Assembly (NCBI GenBank): GCA_024291935.2
Contig: CM044309.1
Location: 97,985,628 to 98,049,627, forward strand
DNA length: 64,000 nt
Direction: 5' to 3'
Source of the DNA: Okapia johnstoni
Taxonomy: Eukaryota; Chordata; Mammalia; Artiodactyla; Giraffidae
The position numbers and the translations under genes are program-made. Below, one piece after another: positions 24,777 through 35,378 of this stretch; position 1 is the stretch's first letter; each line of letters begins with the position of its first letter. The notes beneath the pieces were generated by a model. The model worked only from the letters and a program-made list of their open reading frames with translations, was not told where the DNA came from and did not search any database.

Positions 24777-25691
24777 GAATGTATTCAAGCACTGTCAAGG
24801 TTGAAATGGGTACCATGAAGGTGTTCTTTGTATAGTGGTTGACTCACATTCCTCATTTTACAAATCAGAATATTTCCCCTTATTTAAGCTGCCAGGTACT
24901 CTATGACTAGTGCAAACAGTTAAATAAGGGGAGGAAAAAGCTGTTTAAAAAAATTCCCAGAAGTTAAGTATATTCTATATCCTGGAAGGTCCTGAATGTC
25001 AGAAAAAAATAAGAAATATGTGTTACAGTATTGATCAATGAATTGTGAACTTAACTATGATCCTTCTGTGATTTCTCTTTAGTTATACAGATCACAGAAG
25101 AAAATAATAGATATTAATATAAAGTATGCATATTAAACTCTGAGCAATAAATATATGCATAGAAGTACAGTTTAGATTAGATCTTTCATGAAACAAATGA
25201 AAAGCCAACATGAATTCTGAATGGCCGTAAGACCTACTGTCAGCTTAAAAAACATGAAAACATTCCGGGTAAGTGTTCTACTCAGGATAAAAACATCACA
25301 ATGCCTAGAGGGATCGCTTTCTTTCATAACTTTATTTCATAAGACTGTAAACAGAAAGGGTGAAAAAGTAAGAGTCTGGTAAAGCCAGAGAAAAAAAACT
25401 AAGAAATCCATGACACTTGGAAAATACTCTAGAGTAAAATTCTGTGGCTGGGGAGCCAGTTATAAACTAGAACAAAGGAACCACTCCACAAAGGAGCTAC
25501 TAACAGAACTGTCACCCAGCAACTGAAATCCAGGAGATAGATTATCCATGAGGAAATAACAGAAAGCTTCATAACGACCTATATGGACTATTGCTAAGGG
25601 ACAGAGAAAAGAAAATCAAGGGAAAAAAAGAGGCAGCAGGAGATTGACCATGAATTCTGATTTGCTAAACAATAAATTTAAAATGCTGTTA
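24777..25691. other. Unassigned sequence
   Basis: No gene or repeat recognised. Confidence 0.4.
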
Positions 25692-25704
25692 CTATGAATT
25701 AACA

Positions 25705-25909
25705 GGGCTTTCCTGGTGGCTCAGATAGTAAAGAATCTGCCTGCAGTGCCGGAGATCTGGGTTCAATCCCTGGATCAGGAAGATCCCCTAGAGGAGGAAT
25801 CCAATCCAGTATTCTTGCCTAAGGAATTCCATGGACAGAGGAGCTGCAGGAGCTAAAATCCATGGGGTCTCAAAGAGTCAGACACGACTGAGTGGCTAAC
25901 ACACACATC
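25705..25909 (+). mobile_element. Bov-tA-type SINE with 13 bp target duplication
   Basis: Complete sense SINE from GGGCTTTCCTGGTGGCTCAG to GAGTGGCTAACACACACAT. Flanks CTATGAATTAACA (25692-25704) and CTATGAATCAACA (25910-25922) match 12/13. There is a small deletion in the mid-body. Confidence 0.97.
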
Positions 25910-26202
25910 CTATGAATCAACATAGCAAAAGAAACTCATGGAAACATAGGAAGACTGTATTAGTAGCTTTTTTAAAGGATAGAAAAGGAACTTCTGGTTT
26001 TGATTTTTGTTGCAGATACTCTTTTTGAGTGGGCAAGAACATGGGTATAGTAGTGGTCAACTCAGCCTGGATCTGATTTCTCCTGTAACTCTCTACTTCC
26101 CCATCACCACCATGTCCTATTTTGAAATTTTGAAACAGTAGCAGACACTGCGTCATCTTACCTCTGTGTATGTGTATCTGTATGAGTATAAATATATACA
26201 TG

Positions 26203-26946
26203 TATCAGTTCAGTTGAGTTCAGTCGCTCAGTCGTGTCCAGCACTTTGCAACCCCATGGACTGCAGCACACTATGCTCCCCTGAGCACCACCAACTCCCA
26301 GAACTTGCTCAAACTCATGTCATCAAGTCAGTGATGCCATCCAACCACCTCATCCTCTGTCCTCCTCTCCTCCTGCCTTCAATCTTCCCCAGCACCAGGG
26401 TCTTTTCCAATGAGTCAGTTCTTTGCATCAGGTGGCCAAAGTATTGGAGTTTCAGCTTCCGAATCAGTCCTTCCAATGTACATTCAGGACTGATTGCCTT
26501 TAGGATGGACTGGTTGTATCTCCTTCCAGTCCAAGGGACTCTCAAGAGATTTCTCCAACACCACAGTTCAAAAGCATCAATTCTTTGGCACTCAGAGTCG
26601 GACACGACTGAAGCGACTTAGCAGCAGCAGCAGCTTTCTTTATACTCCAGTTCTCACATCCATACGTGACTACTGGAAAAAACCATAGCTTTGACTAGAC
26701 AGACCTCTTTCAGCAAAGTAATGTCTCTGCTTTTTAGTATACTGTCTATGTTGATCAAAGCTTTTCTTCCAAGGAGCAAGTGTCTTTTAATCTCATGGCT
26801 GCAGTCACCATCTGCAGTGATTTTGGAGCACCCAAAAATAAAATCTCTCACTGTTTCCATTCTTTCCCCATGTATTTGCCATGAAGTGATGGAACTGGAT
26901 GCCATGATAGTTTTTTGAATGTTGAGTTTTAAGCCAGCTTTTTCAT
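26203..26946 (-). mobile_element. BovB LINE, 0.7 kb, carrying a nested SINE tail
   Basis: Antisense BovB from the CAGTT tail through the ORF2 C-terminal region to about AAGCCAGCTTTTTCA. It is interrupted at 26596-26633 by a sense-oriented SINE 3' end. Minus-strand frames 26315-26605 and 26654-26953 are pieces of ORF2 (for example YFGHLMQRTDSLEKTL) separated by frame breaks. Confidence 0.95.
26596..26633 (+). mobile_element. 38 bp Bov-tA 3' tail inserted in BovB
   Basis: AGTCGGACACGACTGAAGCG followed by ACTTAGCAGCAGCAGCAG is the SINE 3' end with a CAG tail, in the opposite sense to its host BovB. Removing it restores BovB continuity (CACTCAG then CTTTCTTTA). It is either an extremely 5'-truncated retrotransposition or a template-switch patch. 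Confidence 0.85.
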
Positions 26947-28207
26947 ATTTCATACATATTTATGTTTATGTATGTTTAAGACAGATTATTTTGTTTCATT
27001 TTGCTTTAGTTTTAACCTTGTTTTTTTATTGTATAAGTTTGTTTCACATTATGTAAAATATATTTCCTGAGTTGAATCTACAAAATATTCTATATTGAGA
27101 GATGTTTACCTTTTCTTTCTACCCAGGAATTTGCTGTTTACCATTCAGTTCCTGGTTCCTGGATTGGGGAATGACAGGTATGTGACCTTTTAATTTCTGT
27201 GATGTCAGATGGAAAACAGTTGGAAATGATGACAAGCTCTATCTCAAATATACTTTTTCTTCCTACTAAATTTATAGTAGATGATAGAAAGTTTATTTCA
27301 AGTGCTTATCATATTCCATAATATGTATCTATTTCAATCCTCATGACATCCTGGTATATAATAATTACATTTTTTGCAAACAAAATCTGAAACTAAGGAA
27401 TCTTAATTTTATAAGACACTAATAATATCAGAATTTGAATTTGAATTTAGTGTTATCTCACAAGGATACTTACGAATACTGTGACTGGCTTCACTGAGAA
27501 ATTTGTAGCACAAAGAAAAAGAGATATTGATGAGCAAAATCTTTAATTAGGGAAGAAAAAGAATAAGGAAATTTCTATTGTCAAATTATTGCAACAGAAT
27601 TGAATTATATTTGAAAGTAAAGTCAATGAGATGATATGTTTGTAACTGCATCCAAAAATGTAGAAAATTTGAAAATAAAAAAATACTGTGAGACATGTAT
27701 AAGAAATGGTATAAGAGAAAAGGTTTCAAAAATGTGCTCATGTTATTTTTGTCACATAATTGTGAAAGGAGAACTCTGTTTTGAGAGAGTGCGTTTGGTA
27801 CAGGTTGATGTAGTCTCCTTTTACCACAAATGCAATAGTAAGCAGACAAAATGTAATTAGTAATATTTTGTCATATTTCCGCTTCTTTAGTTACCTCTAT
27901 CACTTAAATATTTGGTTACCCTAGTCATCTATATCTATTAGTTTTCAGTTGATTATTCAGAATACTTTGACTTTTTCCATTGTCTTATAATTCCTTTTCT
28001 TACACATGTTTTCTATATTCATGATTGTGTTTTTAACAGTATTTATTATTCTCCTTTCTGCTACTTATATTTTACTTGTAATTTCATTTTTGAGTGTTTA
28101 TCAGATCCTTTTTGGTCTCTTGTCTTACACTTTTTCTTCGATTTTCCACTTATATGGATACTGATTTATTTTCAAAGCAGGAATGAGGGAACACACGCAT
28201 GCCTCTA
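26947..28207. other. Unassigned sequence with a possible MIR
   Basis: The interval 27296-27450 is weakly MIR-like in antisense (AAGTGCTTATCATATTCC, CAATCCTCATGACATCCTG, AAATCTGAAACTAAGGAA). A GAATTT triple lies near 27432-27449. Otherwise nothing recognised. Confidence 0.4.
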
Positions 28208-28241
28208 TGTGTGTGTGTGTGTGTGCATGTGTGTTTGTGCG
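28208..28241. repeat. (TG)n microsatellite
   Basis: Imperfect TG repeat. Confidence 0.92.
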
Positions 28242-28983
28242 TAAAATGATCCTTTCCCATTAAAAAAATATTGAATATATGTGCATTGGCATCACATGGA
28301 TTCATTTCTAATAATCATTGTTCCCCTTTTAGGTTCTTTATTCATGCCAAATGTTTAGTAAAAATTATTAGGTGAGAGTAGTTAGGAAGTGAGTGAGGGA
28401 TGTAACAGCTTGAAACATGGTATACTGTCCTAAAACACTTTTTTCTCATTCTGCATAGTGTTACTCTGTGCTCCCAGCAGTCTGGATTTCTCACTCTTGA
28501 GGGATCAGAAGACTGATAACTTTGCATAAAGCTATGGAGACTGTAGGTCGTTCACGTTATCGTAGCGTCTCTACACTTTCTTCTGCCTGGAGCAGTAGCC
28601 ATTTATGTAATTGCCACCCTCCCACTCTCAATCTCTCCACCAACTCCCCAGAAATTGTTTGTTTGTTTTTTTTAATGATAATGCACTTGTTGGGTCTCAT
28701 TCACTCCATCTTTTCTAACTCTCCACCATTTGTAACAAAGACAAAGAAGCTTTATTTATTATTTTTTTCTTAGATAGTAAGTTTACATATGTATTCATAT
28801 TTTTCTGAGGTATTTATTTATATTTCCTATTTTCTAAACTGATCATTAGTTTTCTTGATACTTTATTTTATTGATATCTATTTTGTTGTAAATGTCTTTG
28901 CATTTTCAGTATATAAATCTGTTTGTCACAAATATTATGAATCATCCCAGTTCATTATTTTCCTTTAATTTCTGTGGTTTTCT
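28242..28983. other. Unassigned sequence with a CpG cluster
   Basis: Four CpGs lie within 28549-28567. Nothing else recognised. Confidence 0.4.
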
Positions 28984-29067
28984 GTATATATATTATATAT
29001 ATATATATTTATATGTTATATGTATATTATATATATTATATTTAATATATATTTATATATTGTATAT
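28984..29067. repeat. TA-rich simple repeat
   Basis: TATAT tract that served as target for the SINE that follows. Confidence 0.9.
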
Positions 29068-29198
29068 CTGGAGAAGGAAATGGCAACCCACTCCAGTATT
29101 CTTTCCTGGAAAATCCCATGGATGGAGGAGCCTGTTAGGTTACAGTCCATGGGGTTGCAAAGAGTCAGACACAACTGAGCGACTTCACTTCACTTCAC
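29068..29198 (+). mobile_element. 5'-truncated Bov-tA SINE with 13 bp target duplication
   Basis: It begins at CTGGAGAAGGAAATGGCAAC, lacks the tRNA head, and ends GAGCGACTTCACTTCACTTC. Flanks ATATATTGTATAT (29055-29067) and ATATACTGTATAT (29199-29211), 12/13, show it was inserted in this truncated form. This part corresponds to the Bov-A-type unit. Confidence 0.96.
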
Positions 29199-29220
29199 AT
29201 ATACTGTATATATATATATA

Positions 29221-29837
29221 GCTTCTGAGTGTTAGAAACTTATGAAATCAAGTATGACAATATATTAGTTTCCTGTTGTCATTATGCTTAGGAAAGAATT
29301 TTTCATCTTAAAATGCAAAGATATTTATTATATTCACTATTTTAAAATTTACTTTTATGCTTGTATGTTTCATCTGAATACTGTTTAATATCTGGAGCAA
29401 AATGGGTCCACCATCCACACATTGCCCAGGTTTGTTTCAAATGTCAATGCATTTCAGAGCTATTTTGCCAAAATCATTGCTTGAAATTGGGCTCGTTTCC
29501 AAGTATGGATATGGAATTTTCTATTTTCATTTTATTTTTATGTTTAGTATATTCACAGAAAAGAGAGAGACATTGATTTTTGTTCAGATGTCTGTAAGAG
29601 GTTTTTTTTTTTTTTTTTCAATTACCCATTGGGCCTATATGAAATGAAACTGAAAGAGCTTCCTTTGATTTATCCTTTGAGAAGTTTTTGTTTTTGGTTT
29701 ATATTGTATAATCAGAAAGCTCTATCTCCTTTTATTCAGACCACATGCCCAGAAAAGGCAGTTTATATACAGGATGAATGGAGAACAGAGCATTCACCTC
29801 TCCATGCATGTTCGTTCTATTTCGCTTTATTTTTTTC
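29221..29837 (-). other. Possible ancient L1 remnant
   Basis: Weak antisense L1-like order from about 29270 to 29490 (ATGCTTAGGAAAGAATTTTTC, then a CTTTTATGCTTGTATGTTTC-like block and CTGGAGCAAAATGGG). A T tract lies at 29602-29618. Frames here are unremarkable. Confidence 0.3.
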
Positions 29838-30392
29838 TATTACTGTCATACAAATAACCTGAAAGTCCATGGCTTAACACACTGCTTCATTATTTTCTGA
29901 AATCTGTGCTCAGCAGTCTGGGTAATCTTCTGCTAATCTTGCCGGGATCACTCATATGGTTGCATTCCTCTGTTAGGATTGGAGGGTTTAAGAGGTAAAT
30001 AGTTTGCAATTGGTGCAAGCTGTCTTGGTTCACCACCTAGTGGCTTATCACCCTTAGGCTGGACTGGACTTTGACAACATGGTGTTCTCAGAAGAAGGTG
30101 GGAATGAATACTATATGGCCTCTCAAGGCTTAGGCTTTAGAAATTTGTTGAAAATGAAAGTTGCCCAGTCGTGTCTGAATCTTTGTGGCCCCATGGACTG
30201 TATAGTCCATGGAATTCTCCAGGCAAGACTACTAGAGTGGGTAGCCTTTCTCTTCTCAGGGGATCTTCCCAACCCAGGGATTGAACCCAGGTCTCCTGCC
30301 TCGCAGACAGATTCTTTACCAGCTGAGCCAGAACTTGCATGTTATATTGTTGGTCAAAGCAAATTGCAAGCAAAGCTCTGAGTCAACAGAGT
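29838..30392 (-). mobile_element. Ancient LTR-like repeat split by a SINE
   Basis: Antisense order fits a common old mammalian MaLR-like LTR: CATGGCTTAACACAC, TCTTCTGCTAATCTTGCC with ATCACTCATATGGTTGC, GTTTGCAATTGGTGCAAGCT, GGCCTCTCAAGGCTTAGGCT. After the SINE it continues as TATTGTTGGTCAAAGCAAATT. A second LTR abuts it. Family name uncertain. Confidence 0.5.
30150..30330 (-). mobile_element. Bov-tA2-like SINE nested in an old LTR
   Basis: Antisense SINE with a GAAAATGAAAGTTGCCCAG tail, TGGACTGTATAGTCCATGG (a subfamily trait shared with the SINE at 34.67 kb) and GATTCTTTACCAGCTGAGCC. The terminal GGGAAGCC of the head is missing. Confidence 0.93.
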
Positions 30393-30960
30393 TTCTATGA
30401 TCTGAATGTTTAAGCCCCCCTCCCCAACCAAGTAAAATTCATGTGTTGACTCTTAACAACCGAAGGCTATGGTATTAGTAGGTGGAACTTTGTGGAGGTG
30501 CTTTGGTCATGAAAGTGGAGCCCTTCTGAATAGGATTGTTAGTGTTTAGTCACTATGTCCAGCTCTTTTGGGACCCCATGCACTGTAGCCTGACAGGCTC
30601 CTCTCTCCATGGGATTTTCCAGGCAAGGATACTGCAGTGTGTTGCCATTTCCTCCTCCAAGGGATCTGCACCACTCAGGTATCTAGCCCAGTCTCCTGCA
30701 CCACTGAGCCACCTGAGAAGCCCATGAATGGGATTAGTGTCTTGCAAAAGAGGCTCCAAAGAGATCCCTAAGCCCATCCACCATGAAAGGCTATAGAGAG
30801 AAGATTTGGGTTATGAACCAGGAAGAGGCCCCTTACCTCGCTATGTTGGCACCATGACTGTGGTTGTCCAGCCTCCAGAAATGTGAGAAATACGTTTCAG
30901 TTGTTGACAAGCTACCAAGTCTGTGATATTTTATTACAGCAACCTGAACGGACTAGGCAG
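30393..30960 (+). mobile_element. MaLR-type LTR (MLT1/MST-like) split by a SINE
   Basis: Sense order: TCTATGATCTGAATGTTT start, TATGGTATTAGTAGGTGG, TTTGGTCATGAAAGTGGAGC, then after the SINE AGTGTCTTGCAAAAGAGGC, TATGAACCAGGAAGAGGC, CAGCCTCCAGAAATGTGAGA and AACCTGAACGGACTAGGC at the end. The expected AATAAA region has become GAAATACGTTTC. No internal retroviral genes flank it. Confidence 0.72.
30538..30724 (-). mobile_element. Bov-tA-type SINE nested in MaLR LTR
   Basis: Antisense SINE with flanking TGAATAGGATT (30527-30537) and TGAATGGGATT (30725-30735), 10/11. The LTR resumes immediately after the second copy, so LTR first, SINE later. The mid-body is shortened. Confidence 0.95.
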
Positions 30961-31298
30961 GGGTGGATAAACTTCAACTTTTGATGATAACAATGGTAAT
31001 TTCACAGTGCAGAGTCATGGACCCAGTGAGGCCTGATTTATTGGAGGTCATTAATGTAAAATAAGGCAAAGCCAGAAAATTTCTAACAGGCTTAGTCATC
31101 ATCACACATAATTATAGCTTTTATATTGTATCATAACACTTTTGGTGGATTCAGGAATCCTCTCATTCTGACAAAGGAGGCTGGGTGTATGGTTTTAATT
31201 TTCAAAAATACAGAGATGAAATCACCCCATGTTGTCAATGAGAAAGGGGTGAAGGGTGATCAGTAATTCACTCCTCTGAACAAATGAGATTAATACTG

Positions 31299-31470
31299 CA
31301 ACCATTTACTGAATGGTTATTTAGAGCTAGGTTCTCGGGTATGCACTTAAAATAATTATCATTTTTAAAACTCACAATATCTCTGTAAGTTTTATATTGT
31401 TATCCCTCCTTTGCAGTTGAGAAATATTAGACCTGGAAAGAGAGGAACTCCATTTCAGTCTCTGTGATTA
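31299..31470 (-). mobile_element. MIR SINE
   Basis: Antisense MIR order: ATTTACTGAATGGTTATT, TAATTATCATTTTTAAAACTCACA, CTGTAAGTTTTATATTGTTATCCC, TTTGCAGTTGAGAAATATTAG, AAGAGAGGAACTC. An ancient mammal-wide SINE, strongly decayed. Confidence 0.72.
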
Positions 31471-33014
31471 CAAAGACTTACTGTTAAAGATTATTCTGTA
31501 GTCACTAAATATTAATAGATTTACTAAATTCCAAATTTTCATTGATTTTATTCATTCATATATCGTTTTTTAAGATAGTTAGTTCATCTGTATTTCATCT
31601 GAGAAGAATAATCCATGAAAAAAAATCTCATAAATATTTTAATAAAAATTTATCCAGTAAATCTTGCCCTACAAGCAATAAAATGAACTAAAATGCTACA
31701 TTAATCAAATGATTTTAGTGTTTTACAAGGGTAGACAGATGCTCAGGGGAGCATAAGAAAGCCTAGAAGTAGATTCTTCAAAATATTTTTTAAAAATCTT
31801 GAAAATTATCTTTTGAAAGAGTTGAAAAATATATGACTATTTGATATTGTTGAATAATTTGTACAAGCACAGTTTTTAAATGTTTTGAAAAACATAATCT
31901 TATTCATATGAAAGATGTTATCAGCATTAATTCCAAATAGATTTAGGTTTTGAATAAGTTAAAGAAAATATAAAGGAATAAATTTTAGGTTTCAGTATGA
32001 AAAATACCTTTTTAAAAATAAAACCAACTAAGTGATTTCTATAAAATATTAATAGATTTATATAAGTGGCTATGTTAGAAAATATATAACCTAGTTAGCA
32101 ATCAAAGGACTGCAAAATAAAATTAGGTCCCCAATTCAGATGTGAGTTTCAGAAAACTATAGAAGATATTAGAATTTTTAGTAATAGGAAGAGATAGAGA
32201 ACATCAATAGAGCATCAATAGCAGAAAATTCTTTATATATACTGTTATTCTCAATCATTTTTGCCTTGCAATAAACAAGAACAAAGTTTTCCTAAGAAAA
32301 TTATAGCTATTTACAATTTTTTTTGTACAATGAGATTCATCATAATATTATTTATAAAGCAAAGCAATACATTACTTTGATGTCTCAAAATTAAGTTTAA
32401 ATAATAAACAATTATACATTCAGACAAAATACTATTGTTTATCTGGCAAAACATGTTGATTAAAGTTATTGAGAACTGCTGGTCATAATTTATGAAAACA
32501 ATAAAAAACAAATGTAGGTATAAATGTTTGTAAATTACTGTATTTCATAGGTATTATGTTAAAAATATAAAATTATTATAAAGATTCTATTATTTTAGAG
32601 TGATTTTTATTTTCTAGTTTTAGGTGTGTTTTTAAACTTTTCTGTCTTCTTCAATTATTATAATACATGTGTAAGTGAGGAATATTAAAAATATTTAGGA
32701 ACCAATATGGAACTGCTACCTACTAGTCAAATCAATAACATCATCCATCAGAGCAGGTACTGCTATAAACCAATCCGAGTGCTGCCAGACTATGACAGTG
32801 GATGGCAGATCAGCTCGTGTACACAGTATTCATATCATAATCAAAAGAAAAGCAAGGAACAGTATTGAGTGAAGCAGTGTAAGGGAAGATACAGGTTGGA
32901 TTGGGATCCATGAAATGGGAGGGGTTATTGAATCTGCTTAGAATAATGACAAAATGCAAAAGATAGAGATAAAACATAGCATGTAAAACAAAAAAAAAAA
33001 AAAGGAGGCATTTT
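31471..33014. other. Unassigned A-rich sequence, possible L1 decay
   Basis: The block near 31.72-31.80 kb (ATGCTCAGGGGAGCATAAG, AAGCCTAGAAGTAGATTC) faintly resembles sense L1 ORF2. An A15 tract lies at 32989-33003. No intact frame. Confidence 0.3.
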
Positions 33015-33024
33015 GGAAACCCAG

Positions 33025-33238
33025 TGCATGCTTGCTAAGTCGCTTTAGTAGTGTTGGGCTCTGTGCGACCCTGTGGACTGTAGACTTCCGGGCTCCCCTG
33101 TCCATTGGATTCTACAGGCAGGAATACTAGAGTGGATTGCCATGCCCTCCTCCAGGGGATCATCCCAACCCAGGGATAGAACCCACGTTTCTTAGTCTCC
33201 TGCACTGGCAGGTGGGTTCTTTACCACTTGCACCACCT
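33025..33238 (-). mobile_element. Bov-tA3-like SINE with 10 bp target duplication
   Basis: Antisense SINE from TGCATGCTTGCTAAGTCGC to TACCACTTGCACCACCTGG. Perfect GGAAACCCAG repeats flank it (33015-33024, 33239-33248); the last bases share microhomology with the SINE head. Confidence 0.93.
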
Positions 33239-33248
33239 GGAAACCCAG

Positions 33249-34471
33249 CATCCAAATCCAAAATGAGCTTTAGAGACGGAATCAACAGGAAGTGTTAGAA
33301 ATTAATCATATTTAATATAAATAATAGATTAAAATTTGACATGAAATCAAAAATAAAGAAAAGTTTTATACATATATCAGAGAGAAAATACAGAAACAAA
33401 TAAGGAAATAAATGAAAGTGATCAGGCTAGCAGCATTCTTCACCTGCAACAAAGGATAAAGAGCACAGTAGGTCAATGCTTTCATATTCTGAGGAATACT
33501 TACTTGAACAGGAATTCTATACCTAACTCTAAGAAAATAAGGCCTTGTCTCTCTTGCTAGAATTAAGAAAAATCAAATGCCCAGAATCTTTCTGAGAAAA
33601 TAATCTGAGAATCCATTTTAATAAATAAGTGTATGAAAAGAGTAAAAGATTATGAGATATGGGAATTGGTGGGAGTAAATCAGAGGTTAAATAAAAAGGA
33701 GTATTGAGATCAATGAGGTATCAATTGGTGCAAATTTGAACAGACAGTCCACTCAAAATAAAAATGCTGTCTTCAAGAAAAATAGATTTCATGCCCTATA
33801 TCAAAACAGTTTAGATTTGGAAATACAATAAAGAAGACATTAATTCTCTCAAAGACAGAAAGGAAAAAAGTAAAGCATGGACAATTTAAGACAGTGAACA
33901 GAATGGAAATGAAATCAGCCTTGAAAATATAAAGGTAAAGGTAACAGCTGAAAGGACCAGAGGTGAAAGAACATCTATTAAGGAAAGGCTTTTGACATTA
34001 AAATGTTCACTTTATGTTGTGAGAGTCAATGCTGAAGGGAAAATGTTGATTCAAGCATATTATCTGAAGTTAAATCTAAAAGCCCTACAAATTAAAGTCA
34101 ATGGTGCAGGAAAATTTTTTCAGGAGTGATTGAGTGGAAGTAGAGGTTGAAGGATGTGAATTAAATCTTTTCCTTTTAAACTGGACATCAGTATTTGAGC
34201 TTGAAAAAGTAATAATATAATAAACTTTGTAACTTAAAAAGAAACTGCCATTGGAACTAAAATGAGAACCAGCTAAAACTAGTCTCTCTAGAAAGTGTGA
34301 CTGAGAATGAAGTGGGTGTGATGAGTTGCTGCTCTTCACTATAGGACTCTTATAATCTTTAATGTTTGTCACATATGTACTGCAGTATATTGATCAATGT
34401 TTCAAAGTAACATTTTGACTGAAAGCTCACGAAAGCACCTGGTACCTTGCATTCCATACTTGAATTAAAGG
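33249..34471. other. Unassigned A-rich sequence, possible L1 3' UTR relic
   Basis: The interval 33.4-34.0 kb has blocks like an old L1 3' region in sense (GAACAGGAATTCTATACCTA, TTTCTGAGAAAATAATCTGA). The match is weak and no frame is intact. Confidence 0.3.
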
Positions 34472-34478
34472 TTTCAAA

Positions 34479-34903
34479 TGTGTGCATGTTAGTGGTTCAG
34501 TCCTATCTGACTCTTTGCCACTTCATGGATTGTAGCCCACCAGGCTCCTCTGTCCTTGGAATTCTCCAGGCAGAGTAATGGAGTTGGTTGCCATTTCCTG
34601 CTCTAGGGAATTTTGCTGACTTGGGGATCAAACCTGGGTCTCCTGCATTGCAGGCAGATTCTTTATTGTCTAGGGGCTTCCCTCATAGCTCAGTTGGTAA
34701 AGAATCCACCTGCAATGCAGGAAACTGCGGTTCGATCCCTGTGTTGGGAAGATCCCTTGGAGAAGGGAAAGGCTACCCACTCCAGTATTCTGGCCTGGAG
34801 AATTCCATGGACCGTATAGTCCATGGGGTTGCAAAGTTTTGGACACAACTGAGCAACTTTCACTTTCACTTTGTTTATCATCTGAGGCATCAGGAAAGCT
34901 CCC
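34479..34903 (-). mobile_element. Bov-tA SINE split by a second SINE
   Basis: Antisense SINE from TGTGTGCATGTTAGTGGTTC to GGCAGATTCTTTATTGTCT, then 202 bp of foreign SINE, then TTTATCATCTGAGGCATCAG and GAAAGCTCCC, which completes its head. The two parts join to a normal SINE once the insert and one copy of its duplication are removed. Its own flanks (TTTCAAAT at 34472-34479 and 34919-34926) are a possible duplication. Confidence 0.9.
34672..34873 (+). mobile_element. Bov-tA2-like SINE nested head-to-head in another SINE
   Basis: Sense SINE with an intact B box GGTTCGATCCC at 34729-34739 and a CAACTTTCACTTTCAC tail. Flanks TTTATTGTCT (34662-34671) and TTTATCATCT (34874-34883), 8/10, are its target duplication inside the older antisense SINE. 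Confidence 0.94.
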
Positions 34904-34926
34904 AGTGGCTCAAAAGTTTTTCAAAT

Positions 34927-35242
34927 ACTTACATAAATACTAGTTTGTCTTTTTCTTCCATTAAATCTAAGTCTTAAAATTAAAACCGTGTATCCTTGCC
35001 CTTCACTATTTTGTCACTTTTTATTATGCAGGTGATAATTTCAGATATCTTCATTCTAAGCGGTTTTAACAAATGTCACAAGAGACAGAACATGGAGACG
35101 CTCGTAGGCTGAACAGAATTTAAAATCATATAGATATATTAACATCCTTTTGTCTCTCATAAGTCTCTCTTCAATAAAAAGCCAAAATAAGGCTTACTCA
35201 GCTAGCTTGGGGCAAGATATTTAGTTTATCAGTTGTAGTAGT
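34927..35242. other. Unassigned sequence
   Basis: Nothing recognised. Confidence 0.4.
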
Positions 35243-35329
35243 CAGTCAGTCAGTTCAGTCGCTCAGTTGTGTCCAACCCCATGGACTGCAGCATGCCAGG
35301 CCTCCCTGTCCATCACCAACTTCCGGAGT
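35243..35329 (-). mobile_element. BovB 3' tail fragment
   Basis: Antisense BovB terminus of about 87 bp (CAGTTCAGTCGCTCAG to CATCACCAACTTCCGGAGT). About 50 bp of other sequence separates it from the endonuclease segment on the same strand. The two are probably one internally deleted element. Confidence 0.9.
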
Positions 35330-35378
35330 CACAGGTGTTAACTCACAGGTATTAACACCTAATAAACATTTTATACAT

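Noticed and set aside
30079..30381. 100-residue plus-strand frame
   Set aside because: It reads across an antisense SINE nested in an old LTR.
31470..34370. Sense L1 copies
   Set aside because: Faint block similarity only; mentioned within the unassigned stretches rather than called as elements.
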